A stretch of 64,000 bases of DNA from positions 186,001 to 250,000 of the forward strand of contig NZ_WJFD01000001.1 of NCBI RefSeq assembly GCF_009647655.1, given 5' to 3'. Below the pieces are notes generated by a model. That model made no database searches. It had not been told where the DNA came from and worked only from the letters and a program-made list of their open reading frames with translations. This document shows, one piece after another, positions 1 to 9,558 of this stretch. Source of the DNA: Chitinophaga sp. SYP-B3965. Lineage in GTDB: Bacteria; Bacteroidota; Bacteroidia; Chitinophagales; Chitinophagaceae. The position numbers and the translations under genes are program-made. Every line of letters starts with the position of its first letter. Position 1 is the stretch's first letter.

Positions 1-201
1 GTGCGGAAAGAAGGGCTCGCTCCGAGCCAATACGGTACCAAAGGCCTCATCGGCGATAAGCTGGTTGAAATGGAAGAGAAATATGACCTCAACCGGGAAG
101 GTATGCCGGTAGACGGTTATAGTGAAGAAGGAGAAGAAACCGGCGAACGTGAGGAAGATGGTGCAGAAGAAAACGGCGCTGAGGAAGAAAACCTGTTCTA
201 A
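1..201 (+). CDS. C-terminal fragment of an unidentified protein with an acidic tail (5' end outside window)
   Basis: The frame is open from the first base to a TAA at 199-201. The GTG at base 1 may be an internal valine rather than a start. The visible 66 residues contain a conserved-looking stretch (QYGTKGLIGDKLVEMEEKY), then a tail made almost only of Glu, Gly, Asp and Ala. Tails of this kind are usually disordered. I do not recognise the family. miaA follows after 10 bases, so the two genes are probably co-transcribed. Confidence 0.55.
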   Translation: MRKEGLAPSQYGTKGLIGDKLVEMEEKYDLNREGMPVDGYSEEGEETGEREEDGAEENGAEEENLF

Positions 202-211
202 AATCCAATGA

Positions 212-1111
212 TTGAAAAATACGGTTGTTGTACTGGCCGGCCCTACGGCTGCAGGTAAAACTGCGTTGGCTATACGAATAGCACAGCAGTTGGGTACGGA
301 GATCATTTCCGCCGATTCCCGCCAGTGCTACCGGGAATTGAGCATTGGCACCGCCAAACCAACAGCAGCTGAACTATCTGCTGTTCCACATTACTTTATT
401 GATTCTCATTCCATCCGGGAAGAAGTGAATGCCGCTATGTATGAGCAATTAGCTTTGCAATACACGGCGGAGATCTTTTCCAAACACCCGGTTGCCATTG
501 TTGCCGGTGGCACGGGCCTGTATATCAGGGCTTTCCTGGAAGGCATGGATCAGATACCTCCTGTTCCTGATGCCATCAGGGCTTCCGTTCGGGAAAACTA
601 TGCTGCTAATGGCTTAGCCTGGTTGCAGGAAACCCTTCAGCAAAGAGATCCTTCTTTTTATGCTACAGCGGAAACACAGAACCCGCAACGCCTGATGCGC
701 GCATTGGAAGTATTGGAAGCTACGGGGCAATCTATCAGCACATTCAGGACCGCTACACCACGCAACCGTGATTTCAGGGTCATTAAGATAGGGGTACAAT
801 TGCCGAAAGAATTATTGCATGAGAACATTGTAAAACGGGTAGATGCGATGATGGCAGCCGGGTTGGTGGATGAAGCTGCCTCTGTAAAGGAATACCGTCA
901 CCACAATGCTTTGCAGACGGTGGGGTACACAGAGATCTTCGATTATTTTGATGGAAAACTGCGGATAGCAGAAGCGGCGGAAGCGATCAAGATACACACG
1001 AGGCAATATGCCAAACGCCAGCTCACATGGTTCAGGAGGGATAGGGAAATGCAGTGGTTTGATGCAAGGGAAGGAGATGAGGTGATGAAGTGGCTGGAGC
1101 AACAGTTATAA
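212..1111 (+). CDS. miaA: tRNA dimethylallyltransferase MiaA
   Basis: Transfers a dimethylallyl group to N6 of A37 in tRNAs that read codons starting with U. The 299-residue protein has the family P-loop GPTAAGKT (residues 10-17), the DSRQ motif (35-38) that contacts the target base region, and the GGTGLY segment near residue 98. Length is normal for bacterial MiaA. The start is a TTG at 212: an in-frame TGA ends at 211, the ATG at 208 is in another frame, and the next in-frame ATG lies far inside the P-loop domain. It lies 10 bases after the preceding gene. Confidence 0.95.
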   Translation: MKNTVVVLAGPTAAGKTALAIRIAQQLGTEIISADSRQCYRELSIGTAKPTAAELSAVPHYFIDSHSIREEVNAAMYEQLALQYTAEIFSKHPVAIVAGGTGLYIRAFLEGMDQIPPVPDAIRASVRENYAANGLAWLQETLQQRDPSFYATAETQNPQRLMRALEVLEATGQSISTFRTATPRNRDFRVIKIGVQLPKELLHENIVKRVDAMMAAGLVDEAASVKEYRHHNALQTVGYTEIFDYFDGKLRIAEAAEAIKIHTRQYAKRQLTWFRRDREMQWFDAREGDEVMKWLEQQL

Positions 1112-1254
1112 AGAAGAAAGGAAAGCAACAGGCATAACAAAGAACAGGCAAAAAGAACGGGCACATAAAAACAATCATAAAAAACGCAACAAAGAACGCT
1201 GCATAAAAAATACCCTTTCAAAAAGAAAAATACTCCGCCCTTTGCTGCGCGGCA
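1112..1254 (-). repeat. 3'-associated element: 23-base hairpin (1232-1254) plus T-rich degenerate repeat tail
   Basis: On the minus strand, after the FadL-type gene and its terminator, the sequence TGCCGCGCAGCAAAGGGCGG plus AGT is followed by about 120 bases of T-rich sequence. The tail is built from loosely repeated 11-16 base units such as GTTCTTTGTT and TTTTTTATG. The 23 bases at 1232-1254 are identical, in inverted orientation, to 56251-56273. The CCGC/GCGG ends can pair into a hairpin. It occupies the miaA-FadL interval and contains no convincing gene. Confidence 0.55.
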
Positions 1255-1267
1255 AACCCTCTGCATA

Positions 1268-1302
1268 AAAAAAGGAAGGAGCCTTACGCTCCTTCCTTTT
1301 TT
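1268..1302. terminator. Bidirectional intrinsic terminator between miaA and the FadL-type gene
   Basis: A perfect 15-bp stem (left arm 1268-1282, right arm 1288-1302) encloses a 5-base loop. It carries A6 on one side and T6 on the other, so it can end transcription from both convergent genes. Confidence 0.85.
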
Positions 1303-1323
1303 GTATCGTTGGAATTTATATAA

Positions 1324-2868
1324 TTAAAACTTGAAACCTACGGTCATCACAACAGAGCCGGTAGTACCGTTCACTGTTGCAGGTGCAATCTTAGAGCCTG
1401 CCAGTGAATAAGGAAGATATTCATCTTTCGCCATGGTATGTACGTAGGTAAGGTCTGCAAAGAAACCTTTGTTACGATATCCCAGGCCACCACTGATCTT
1501 TGTAGTGCTGGCATCCACATCTGAATTCTGATAAGGACTGCCATAATAAGCAAACCCTGCACGAACAGCCAGTACATTGAATTTCAATTCACCACCAACC
1601 CTGATGTTCACGGCACCTTTGTAAAGGTTATCAATGGAGTTGTTCAGTTGCTTTGCAAATTCTTTATCTCCTTCTGTGCCTTTATTAAAGCGGTATTTGG
1701 AAGAAGCATAATCCACATATTCCACATCTGCGGTAATGAATCCATGTTGCTGTTTTACATCCGGATCGGTACCAAAGATGTAAGAGAAGCTACCCATGGC
1801 ACGCCATGGTGTTTGCAGGCTGTATTCATATTCTACAGGTAAACCATCGGTTAGTTCTTCTGTATCCTGGTAACGCTCACTTTGTCCGTCCGGCTGATAG
1901 CCTTCCGTATCCACCTGTACCCTGGCAGTGGATGCATCGGACATGCCGTACCAGGTAGGCGTATGGAATGCAGCACCTAAACGCACATTGGGGATGGGGC
2001 TGTAAATGATACCCAGTTTTGCATTGAAACCAACACCATCCGTTTTTAAGTTCTCCGTATGTTCAAAGTAACCGAAGTCGTTGTTGGTGTTCCCGGAAAG
2101 ATCATCTTCTGCAAAGGTGCGGGTACGTTCAAAATTGATCCTGGGGAAGTTGAGGGAAAGCCCCACGTAGAACTTGTCGCTGTAATTTGCGCCAAGGCCC
2201 ACGGAGACCTCGTCTAAACCACCTTTGGTAGATACTTTATCCCGCTGGCGGATACCGCCGGGGGCCGTGGGATCTATCCAGGTAGCATAACTGGAGCCGC
2301 CATTGATAGTGTCCACGAGGTAAGTATTGAATGCGAGGCTGGCGCCGAGGGGATCAATACTTGCCGCGTCGTTAAAGGACAGGGGAGAGCCGTTGTTATT
2401 CAGCCTGTCCACCCACCGGTCTACGTAACTGGTAGTGGTGTTCACACCGTCTATCTGCAATTTATTGTTGAAGTCTGCCAGGCGGTTGTAGTCTATGGAA
2501 AAGGCCACATTGCGCCAGCCGGAATTACCGCGGGTGGGCATACCAAATACAAGACCCATGTTATTGAGGGTGAAGTTGTTGTTATTGGCATCCGTGCGTG
2601 TTCCGAGGTAGTCATATTTGTTGGAACGGAAATTAAATCCTGGCGTGATCACAACTTCATTGGTTCTGAAGAATCCTAATCCTGCAGGGTTTACGTGGGT
2701 GGCGGAAATGTCTCCGCCTAAAGATCCTGCTGCGCCGCCAATGGCCTGCGTGCGGGCGGTACCCCCGGTGGTAAGGCGGCTGTAACGTAAGGCGTCTGCT
2801 TCATCCTGTGCCCAGGCCTGGGCAGATACACCAATGGCTATCAAAAGAAATGCGGTTCTTTTATTCAT
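1324..2868 (-). CDS. OmpP1/FadL-type outer-membrane transport protein
   Basis: A predicted outer-membrane beta-barrel of the FadL superfamily, which takes up hydrophobic compounds such as fatty acids. The 514-residue product begins with a Sec signal peptide ending in AWAQ. The family's N-terminal hatch signature follows (AIGGAAGSLGGDISATHVNP, about residues 41-60), where NPAGL is the typical FadL plug motif. The rest alternates short beta strands and ends in an aromatic residue (VGFKF), as outer-membrane proteins need for Bam-dependent insertion. The true substrate cannot be read from sequence. Its upstream neighbour on the same strand is a lipoprotein gene whose terminator separates the two. 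Confidence 0.85.
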   Translation of the reverse strand: MNKRTAFLLIAIGVSAQAWAQDEADALRYSRLTTGGTARTQAIGGAAGSLGGDISATHVNPAGLGFFRTNEVVITPGFNFRSNKYDYLGTRTDANNNNFTLNNMGLVFGMPTRGNSGWRNVAFSIDYNRLADFNNKLQIDGVNTTTSYVDRWVDRLNNNGSPLSFNDAASIDPLGASLAFNTYLVDTINGGSSYATWIDPTAPGGIRQRDKVSTKGGLDEVSVGLGANYSDKFYVGLSLNFPRINFERTRTFAEDDLSGNTNNDFGYFEHTENLKTDGVGFNAKLGIIYSPIPNVRLGAAFHTPTWYGMSDASTARVQVDTEGYQPDGQSERYQDTEELTDGLPVEYEYSLQTPWRAMGSFSYIFGTDPDVKQQHGFITADVEYVDYASSKYRFNKGTEGDKEFAKQLNNSIDNLYKGAVNIRVGGELKFNVLAVRAGFAYYGSPYQNSDVDASTTKISGGLGYRNKGFFADLTYVHTMAKDEYLPYSLAGSKIAPATVNGTTGSVVMTVGFKF

Positions 2869-2928
2869 CTTAAATCAGTATGGTGATAAATTGAGTGCTT
2901 TATGCTGAAGATATAGGGTTTAAAAAGC

Positions 2929-2975
2929 AAATGATCAACTGCGGATCACATGTGTGACCCGCCAATTGATCATTT
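2929..2975 (-). terminator. Intrinsic terminator after the Gly/Tyr-rich lipoprotein gene
   Basis: A 10-bp perfect outer stem (2929-2938 with 2966-2975) continues inward through GCGG/CCGC and a central TCACATGTGTGA palindrome. T-rich DNA follows on the minus strand. It lies 12 bases after the lipoprotein stop. Confidence 0.7.
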
Positions 2976-2987
2976 TTCAGTTATTTA

Positions 2988-4037
2988 TCAACCGCCTCTC
3001 CGTGGACTGGATTGTCTTGAGGGAGATGGTGAATTGTTACTGGGACTGCTGCTTGGGCTGCTGGAAGGATAACTGCGTTCCGGAGCACTACGTTCAGGAG
3101 CCGGGGCTCTGTAAGTAGGTTCTGGAGATGACTGCCTTACAGGCTGGTCATTGCTGCGGTCATAATTCCTCACAGGTGCTGATCTGGAAGGCCTTGAGCC
3201 TGGATCGGTGCCTGGGCGTGCTGCAGGGCGTTCAGTTGGAGCGCTGTCGAATGTTCTTCTTGGAACACCGCCATTGTTTACACGGCCACCATTTGGATTA
3301 CCTGGATTCACCACGTTTCCGCCACTGCGGTCAAATACTCTTCTTGGAGTAGAGCCGGTAGTGTTGGGTCTTGGTGAAGATGGGTTGTAGCCATTGGAGT
3401 TGAACACGCGGGAAGAGGAAGAACCTCTCGGGCCCCATGAGTTCGTCGGGCGTGGGTTGTAATAACCACCGCCACCACCATGCCATCCGCCGCCGGGGTA
3501 GTAACCGCCGCCGCCGTACCAACCACTACCACCGTACCAGTTGTTGTACCAGGGGTTGCCATAAAAGCCACCGCCATACCAACCGCTTCCGTAAAAGTTG
3601 TTCCAGCGATAAGGATTATATCCCCATCCCAGGCCAATACTGAAGGAGTTACCCCAGGAAGGATAACCACCAAAACCGTAGTAGTTGTTCATGAAAAGAC
3701 TCGGACCGCCGCCATAGAACTGATCTGCATAGTATCCATCCCAGTAGTAGCCATTATAGCCTCTGCTGAAACGATCGATACGTCGTGCATAATCATAACG
3801 TTCCTCATCTTCGTCCTGATATGTTACATAATTGTCGTCGCCGTTGTCGTTATACGTTTCTTCATCTGCTGCATTACTAGCTTCTTGTCGCGTACTTCTG
3901 GCAGTGTTATTGGCGTAGACTTTGGCCTTACCCGGTGAATAATACACATCATCGGGGGTTTGAGCTGTTTGATATGCGGTAGAACAACTGCTTAACACGA
4001 GCAGTGCAGCTATCGCACTATATATCATAGGTTTCAT
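2988..4037 (-). CDS. Low-complexity Gly/Tyr/Asn/Ser-rich lipoprotein
   Basis: Unknown function. The frame is open further upstream, but the start chosen is the ATG at 4037 because it places a lipoprotein signal peptide (MKPMIYSAIAALLVLSSC, lipid-modified Cys at 18) at the N-terminus. The mature 330 residues fall into three parts. First is a charged Asp/Glu/Asn segment. Next is a region of Gly-Tyr-Trp-Asn clusters (about 110-205) such as GWYGGGFYG. Last is a Pro/Ser/Arg tail with recurring RRVFD, RRTFD and SRVF motifs. The composition suggests a disordered surface or envelope protein. Low-complexity proteins of this sort are common in Bacteroidota but have no assigned role. Confidence 0.65.
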   Translation of the reverse strand: MKPMIYSAIAALLVLSSCSTAYQTAQTPDDVYYSPGKAKVYANNTARSTRQEASNAADEETYNDNGDDNYVTYQDEDEERYDYARRIDRFSRGYNGYYWDGYYADQFYGGGPSLFMNNYYGFGGYPSWGNSFSIGLGWGYNPYRWNNFYGSGWYGGGFYGNPWYNNWYGGSGWYGGGGYYPGGGWHGGGGGYYNPRPTNSWGPRGSSSSRVFNSNGYNPSSPRPNTTGSTPRRVFDRSGGNVVNPGNPNGGRVNNGGVPRRTFDSAPTERPAARPGTDPGSRPSRSAPVRNYDRSNDQPVRQSSPEPTYRAPAPERSAPERSYPSSSPSSSPSNNSPSPSRQSSPRRGG

Positions 4038-4356
4038 CTGATGATATTTGATTAACAATGTAAATTTACTCAATTTAAACGAATTTTCTCGTTGAAAGAT
4101 GCCACGCACACGGCGTTTTATTATCTTCGCACACCCGGAGGAGGTTTTAGTTTTTCTAACGTAGGTTTGTGGCGATTTCCGTATTATCTTAAACAAATAT
4201 TGCGCCAATAAATTGTGCCGGAAGCCTTATAAATCGTAGCTTTCTGCCGAATGGCAACAGGGATGGATAAACGGAAAATAACGCCTGCTAACTCCTTGTG
4301 AGGGAACGTGTTGGGAATTTCGGAATCCGGGGAAACGGAAAAAGAAAAAAACTTAT
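4038..4356. other. Divergent intergenic region upstream of proS
   Basis: These 319 bases separate the divergent lipoprotein and proS genes. Two candidate -7 elements face proS: TATCTTCG at 4122-4129 (one mismatch to TAnnTTTG) and TAGGTTTG at 4162-4169 (exact). Neither has a TTG at the usual distance. Either would give a leader of roughly 190-230 bases. I see no known riboswitch fold, no tRNA and no convincing small gene. Confidence 0.4.
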
Positions 4357-5832
4357 ATGAGTAAAGAGATCACAGCCAGATCAGAGGATTATTCGCAATG
4401 GTATAATGACCTCGTTTTGAAAGGCGGTTTAGCTGACTATTCTGCAGTACGTGGATGTATGGTTATCAAACCCCACGGATATGCCCTTTGGGAAAATATG
4501 CGCGATGTGCTGGACAAAATGTTCAAGGATACCGGGCATCAGAATGCTTATTTCCCCCTTTTTATCCCTAAAAGTTTCCTGAGCAAAGAAGCCGCCCACG
4601 TGGAAGGTTTTGCGAAGGAATGTGCCGTAGTGACCCATTACCGCCTCAAGAATGATCCGAATGGCGGCGGTGTGATCGTAGATCCTGATGCTAAACTGGA
4701 GGAAGAACTGATCGTTCGCCCTACATCTGAAACTATTATCTGGAGTACTTATAAAGACTGGATCCAATCTTACCGGGACCTTCCCCTGCTGATCAACCAG
4801 TGGGCAAACGTAGTGCGCTGGGAAATGCGTACCCGCCTTTTCCTGCGTACCGCAGAATTCCTGTGGCAGGAAGGGCACACTGCGCATGCTACTTCTGATG
4901 AAGCGATCTTTGAAACCCGCCAGATGCTGGATATTTATGCGGAGTTTGCAGAGAAATATATGGCTATGCCGGTGATCAAAGGTGTTAAAACCGCTTCTGA
5001 AAGATTTGCCGGTGCAGAAGATACTTATTGTATTGAAGCCCTGATGCAGGACGGAAAAGCGCTGCAGGCAGGAACTTCCCACTTTCTTGGCCAGAATTTT
5101 GCTAAAGCATTTGATGTTAAGTTCTCTAACAGGGAAAACAAGCAGGAATATGTGTGGGCAACATCCTGGGGGGTATCCACCCGTTTGGTGGGTGCTTTGG
5201 TGATGGCACACAGCGATGATCAGGGACTTATACTACCACCACGCATTTCTCCGTTACAGGTCGTGATCGTTCCGATATTCAAAGGAGAGGATCAGAAGAA
5301 ACTGATAGACGACAAGGTGAGCGAGATCGTAAAAGAACTGAAAGCGGCCGGTGTGCGGGTGAAATATGATGATTCTGACAATGCCCGTCCGGGATGGAAA
5401 TTTGCAGAATATGAACTGAAGGGCGTACCGGTACGTATTGCCTTAGGCGCCAGGGACCTGGAGAATAATGTGGCAGAAGTGGCGCGCAGGGACGAGAAGA
5501 CAAAATCAAGCCTCTCATTGGATGGCCTTTCCGGCCAGATCGTGCAGTTGCTCGAGGACATACAACAAAATATGTATAACAAAGCCCTTGCCTATCGCGA
5601 GTCTCATATCACACCGGTGAACAGCTGGGAAGAATTCGAGAAGGTGCTGGATGAGAAAGGCGGATTTGTGGCGGCGCACTGGGATGGCACTCCGGAAACG
5701 GAATCGGCTATTAAAGAACGCACCAAAGCAACTATCCGCTGCATACCTTTGAACAATGAGCAGGAAGCCGGAATTTGCATTCTCTCCGGTAAACCTTCCA
5801 AAGAAAGGGTGCTGTTTGCCAGGGCATATTGA
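4357..5832 (+). CDS. proS: Prolyl-tRNA synthetase (archaeal/eukaryal-type, class II)
   Basis: Charges tRNA-Pro with proline in the cytoplasm. The 491-residue protein has the class II catalytic core. The RPTSE loop is at 121-125. Motif 2 is around 151-176 ([20 protein letters not shown]). SHFLGQNF is at 241-248 and motif 3 follows [17 protein letters not shown]. An anticodon-binding domain follows ([11 protein letters not shown] onward). The C-terminal domain ends in the tyrosine typical of the shorter ProS type (FARAY). It lacks the editing insertion of E. coli-type ProRS, which matches the length. Confidence 0.96.
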   Translation: MSKEITARSEDYSQWYNDLVLKGGLADYSAVRGCMVIKPHGYALWENMRDVLDKMFKDTGHQNAYFPLFIPKSFLSKEAAHVEGFAKECAVVTHYRLKNDPNGGGVIVDPDAKLEEELIVRPTSETIIWSTYKDWIQSYRDLPLLINQWANVVRWEMRTRLFLRTAEFLWQEGHTAHATSDEAIFETRQMLDIYAEFAEKYMAMPVIKGVKTASERFAGAEDTYCIEALMQDGKALQAGTSHFLGQNFAKAFDVKFSNRENKQEYVWATSWGVSTRLVGALVMAHSDDQGLILPPRISPLQVVIVPIFKGEDQKKLIDDKVSEIVKELKAAGVRVKYDDSDNARPGWKFAEYELKGVPVRIALGARDLENNVAEVARRDEKTKSSLSLDGLSGQIVQLLEDIQQNMYNKALAYRESHITPVNSWEEFEKVLDEKGGFVAAHWDGTPETESAIKERTKATIRCIPLNNEQEAGICILSGKPSKERVLFARAY

Positions 5833-5863
5833 TCACCGCTAACATTAGACAGATACATCGTTG

Positions 5864-8800
5864 ATGCAAGCCATCCGCTATATAACATTGCTCATTTTTT
5901 GCCTGGCCTTTTCCCGCATCACCCATGCGCAGGGTCTGGTGATCCGCAATTATAATGTAAAGGATGGTCTTGCCAACGCTACCGTATACGGCGCCGTACA
6001 GGATGCGGATGGTTTCATCTGGTTTGCCACACCCACAGGCGCGAGCAAATTTGATGGTAAACGTTTCCGCAATTACACCAAAAAAGATGGTCTCACGGAT
6101 AACGACGTGATCAAACTCGCGGCGGATTCCAGGGGAAGGGTCTGGTTCTTCACCAATAACGGCAAACCTGCCTATTACAGCAAACAAAGCGTACATAACG
6201 AGGAAAATGATTCTTCCCTGCGTTTCAATAGCAAGAGCCAGTACATTCAGTATGCCTTTGAGGACAAGGCCAGGGTTAACTGGTTCCTGAACAGTGCGGG
6301 CAGCGTTATCCGGTACAATGGCCGCCAAACCTCTCTTGATAAACTGGGTACCTCGGGAACGGACATCTTCTATTTCCTTAAAACAGATAACGTTTTCCGG
6401 CCGCTCCAGCGCAGCCTGAACCTTCCCGGTATAAAAGACAGTAACAATACTGAGCAGAAGATCTTCCTGAATATAGCTTTCCCGGTACAGCAACCAGCTT
6501 TCAAAGAAAGGATCAACAAACATCCTGTGATCATCACAGATAACGTCTTGTATTCCTATACACCTAAAGACATTGTTCCTTTCTTCAAAGGGCAGGACTG
6601 GGGCATCACGGAAGAGATCAGCACCATCTGCATAGACCGGGATAATCTCTGGATAGGCAGTCAGCGTGCGCTTTACCTGATACGTGATTATTTTAAAGGA
6701 GAAAAGAAGATCAGCAAACTGCTGGACAATCATTATATCACCTCCATTCTCAATGACCGGGACGGTAATATCTGGATCACTACTTATGGGGACGGGGTGT
6801 ATCACATCCCTTTTAAACATTTCTATTTCGGATACTTCGATAATACGAACGGGCTCTATTCGCACTCTGTTTACAGTGTGTTCAAGGACCAGCGGAACGG
6901 CCTCTTATATATAGGGGAGAATGCAGGTATGCTGAACACGATGGACAGAGAAGGCAACATTCACCGGCTTACGATGGATTCCACCCTGGGAAGGAACAGT
7001 ATTTTTGGTATCCTGCCTTTGCCGCAAGGGCAGGAGGTACTTATTGGCACGGATAACGGCATCTATCAATATGCACCGGGTTACAAAAAGCCAAAAGAGA
7101 TCCTGAATATGAAGGCGGTGAAGGATATGGAGATGACGCCTTCCGGCAAACTCCGGGTAGTGACCCGCAGTAAGATATTAAGCGGGCTGGACTTCAAACC
7201 CACAGACCTGGCCGGACTGGAAACGCTGATCACCTCTATTGCCTGTATCAGCGATACTGCTTATTACCTGGGTACAGGCAGCGGGTTGTATTTCAGTAAC
7301 GGAAAAGGTTTGCCCTACCCGATACAACAGGATCCCCGCCTGAGCCAGAGTATCAAGGATTTGCAGTGGATAGACGGGTATCTCTGGATAGGCACCAGCG
7401 ACCAGGGGATCTTTGTGTTGAAGAATAACCAGATCATCCGGCATTTTAAAGTAAGCGACAGGCTGGTGAGCGATATCTGCCAGCAATTATACTATGACGG
7501 GCAGGGCAGGCTGTATGTGGCTACCAACCGCGGCGTGTCTGTAATTGATACAAAGGAACGTGTGCTGGTGCGCAACATCACCTCCAACGACGGGCTGATG
7601 AGTGACGACATCCGGGGGCTCTGCCATTCCGGAGACACTTTATTTGTAGCTACCTCCAACGGGTTATGTTACTTCTCCCGGGACCACATCCCGGTAGATA
7701 CGATCCCGCCAACGGTATATCTTAATATTATCCGTTACGGGGACAGCAGTTTTCCGGCCTATCCGTATTTCACCCACTTATATGAGCGGGGAAGCACGTT
7801 TGAGGTAGAATTTGGGGCTATTGCCTATGACCTGCCGGAACTGGTGGAGTACCAGTACAACTTCTCCAATGATACTTCCAGCGGCTGGGTAACCACTATG
7901 AGTAACATCATACCTTACCCTAAACTGCAGCCGGGAGAGTACAAACTGCTGATCCGGGCCCGTAAGTACAAGAGCAACTGGAGTGAACCGGTAGCCCTCA
8001 ACATTTCCATTTTACCGCAATGGTACCAGGAGTGGTGGGCAAGAGGTATCCTGGTGTTACTGGCTTTATTATCTGTGATATTGATCCTCCGTTATATAAT
8101 AGGCCGGATCAAAGGAGGGGAGAAACGAAAAACGGAGTACAACCGGCGCATTGCGGAACTGGAGGCGAAGGCGCTCACCAACCAGATGAACCCGCACTTC
8201 ATCTTCAATTCCCTCAACTCTGTACAGCACCTGATATTGGAGAAGGAAGAGAAGCAGGCCCTGAACTTTTTGGCAGATTTTGCCACGCTCATGCGCCAGA
8301 TGCTCAATAATTCAAGGAAATCGTATATTTCCCTGGAAGATGAGATTGCCTTCCTGGCCCGCTATCTTGAGTTGGAAAAGATCCGTTTTGCCAATTCTTT
8401 CGTTTATAAGTTCGAAATGAGTGACGAATTAAAGGAATATACCGTATACATTCCACCAATGCTCATCCAGCCAATTCTAGAGAATGCCATCAAACATGGC
8501 CTTGCCCCCAAAAACGGGAGCGGGCACCTGCTTGTGAAGCTCGAAATGCATGGAGACTTGCTCTACTGTGCCGTTGACGACGACGGTATAGGGTGGGAGC
8601 ACGCCAACAATATTAAGAGCGGAAAGCTGGCAAAACATGAATCCACCGCACTCAGCGTAATCCGGGAAAGGCTCCAGATTATTAAATCTTTTAATGGAAG
8701 CGTTGGAAAGTTAGAAATTATTGATAAATTTAAGTCTGGATTCGGCAACAAGGAAGGTACCTTGGTTGAAATCCTGATTCCCATTGTAAAGATGTTATGA
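5864..8800 (+). CDS. Two-component propeller / Y_Y_Y / LytS-type sensor histidine kinase
   Basis: A membrane sensor kinase, probably responding to an extracellular or periplasmic signal. The start is taken as the ATG at 5864 rather than the TTG just before it. It has a signal peptide (ending ITHAQ), then about 600 residues of beta-propeller repeats with signatures such as DGFIWFATPTGASKFDG, DGNIWITTYGDGVY and DGYLWIGTSDQGIF. A Y_Y_Y domain (about 640-720) and one membrane helix (LVLLALLSVILILRYIIG) follow. The kinase core has the phosphoacceptor His near 778 in MNPHFIFNSLNS, the N box LENAIKHG near 873, and DDDGIG near 907. It overlaps its regulator by 4 bases (ATGA). Unlike hybrid propeller kinases that drive polysaccharide loci, it lacks a fused receiver and AraC domain. 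Confidence 0.9.
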   Translation: MQAIRYITLLIFCLAFSRITHAQGLVIRNYNVKDGLANATVYGAVQDADGFIWFATPTGASKFDGKRFRNYTKKDGLTDNDVIKLAADSRGRVWFFTNNGKPAYYSKQSVHNEENDSSLRFNSKSQYIQYAFEDKARVNWFLNSAGSVIRYNGRQTSLDKLGTSGTDIFYFLKTDNVFRPLQRSLNLPGIKDSNNTEQKIFLNIAFPVQQPAFKERINKHPVIITDNVLYSYTPKDIVPFFKGQDWGITEEISTICIDRDNLWIGSQRALYLIRDYFKGEKKISKLLDNHYITSILNDRDGNIWITTYGDGVYHIPFKHFYFGYFDNTNGLYSHSVYSVFKDQRNGLLYIGENAGMLNTMDREGNIHRLTMDSTLGRNSIFGILPLPQGQEVLIGTDNGIYQYAPGYKKPKEILNMKAVKDMEMTPSGKLRVVTRSKILSGLDFKPTDLAGLETLITSIACISDTAYYLGTGSGLYFSNGKGLPYPIQQDPRLSQSIKDLQWIDGYLWIGTSDQGIFVLKNNQIIRHFKVSDRLVSDICQQLYYDGQGRLYVATNRGVSVIDTKERVLVRNITSNDGLMSDDIRGLCHSGDTLFVATSNGLCYFSRDHIPVDTIPPTVYLNIIRYGDSSFPAYPYFTHLYERGSTFEVEFGAIAYDLPELVEYQYNFSNDTSSGWVTTMSNIIPYPKLQPGEYKLLIRARKYKSNWSEPVALNISILPQWYQEWWARGILVLLALLSVILILRYIIGRIKGGEKRKTEYNRRIAELEAKALTNQMNPHFIFNSLNSVQHLILEKEEKQALNFLADFATLMRQMLNNSRKSYISLEDEIAFLARYLELEKIRFANSFVYKFEMSDELKEYTVYIPPMLIQPILENAIKHGLAPKNGSGHLLVKLEMHGDLLYCAVDDDGIGWEHANNIKSGKLAKHESTALSVIRERLQIIKSFNGSVGKLEIIDKFKSGFGNKEGTLVEILIPIVKML

Positions 8801-9558
8801 GTATTATAAAAGCTGCCATTGTTGACGACGAGGTCCGCAACATACATATCCTTCGAAACATTTTAGAGAATTACTGCAAGGATGTAAAGGTGATAGGCGA
8901 AGCACAAAATATCCATGAGGCCGCGGAAATGATCAAGAATAACCCTATTGATGTTTTGTTTCTGGATATTGAAATGCCCCCACATAATGGGTTTCAGTTA
9001 CTTGAGATGTTCCCTGTCCTCAACTTTGAAGTAATTTTCATAACAGCGTTTCAGGAATATGCGCTCCAGGCTATTAAGTTTGCGGCGTTGGACTATTTGC
9101 TCAAGCCTATCAAGGTAAGTGAGGTGGAAGATGCATTGGAAAAAGTGAAGCGGAGCAAAAAAGGTCGTTTGAACGAACTGGCGTCCATTTTAAAGGATTA
9201 TGTAAAGAACAACGATAATGCGTTCTCTAAGATCGTAATACCGGTGAATGACGGCTATAATGTCATTGACCTGAAGGATATCATCTACTGTGAAGCTTTT
9301 GACAGCTATACCAAGATCCAACTGATCAATAACGTTTCCCATCTCATCTCCAAATCCCTGAAGGAGTATGAAGAGATGTTATCAGACAAGGGTTTCTACC
9401 GTGTTCACAAGTCTTTCCTTATCAATATCCACCATATTGTGAAGATCATCAAAGGATTGGGCACTGCCGTGATCATGAGCGATCAAAAGAACATCCCCAT
9501 ATCATCCCGTAAGAAGGACGAATTCTTTACACAGCTTAAAGGGGTGATCAACCTCTAA
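8797..9558 (+). CDS. LytTR-family response regulator
   Basis: Cytoplasmic DNA-binding partner of the preceding kinase, translationally coupled to it by the ATGA overlap. The 253-residue protein has a receiver domain with the acidic pair D10/D11, phosphoacceptor D57 (FLDIEMP), T83 and K103 (LLKPI). A C-terminal LytTR DNA-binding domain spans about 145-250 (IVIPVNDGYNVIDLKDIIYCEA and FYRVHKSFLINIHHI). No target operon is evident nearby. Confidence 0.93.
   Translation: MSIIKAAIVDDEVRNIHILRNILENYCKDVKVIGEAQNIHEAAEMIKNNPIDVLFLDIEMPPHNGFQLLEMFPVLNFEVIFITAFQEYALQAIKFAALDYLLKPIKVSEVEDALEKVKRSKKGRLNELASILKDYVKNNDNAFSKIVIPVNDGYNVIDLKDIIYCEAFDSYTKIQLINNVSHLISKSLKEYEEMLSDKGFYRVHKSFLINIHHIVKIIKGLGTAVIMSDQKNIPISSRKKDEFFTQLKGVINL

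Noticed and set aside
943..1266. Minus-strand frame of 107 codons with Cys/Phe-rich product
   Set aside because: It is made by the T-rich repeat tail and the 23-base hairpin, then runs antisense into miaA. There is no start signal.
2944..2957. CRP-like site (TCACATGTGTGA)
   Set aside because: The half-sites are in the reverse order and two bases apart, and they form the tip of a terminator hairpin after a gene, not an upstream operator.
3480..3938. Plus-strand frame of 152 codons rich in Val, Ala and Thr
   Set aside because: Shadow of the low-complexity Gly/Tyr lipoprotein; its composition follows from the repeated codons on the other strand.
5732..6865. Minus-strand frame of 377 codons
   Set aside because: Antisense to the propeller kinase and the end of proS; no motifs and no promoter.
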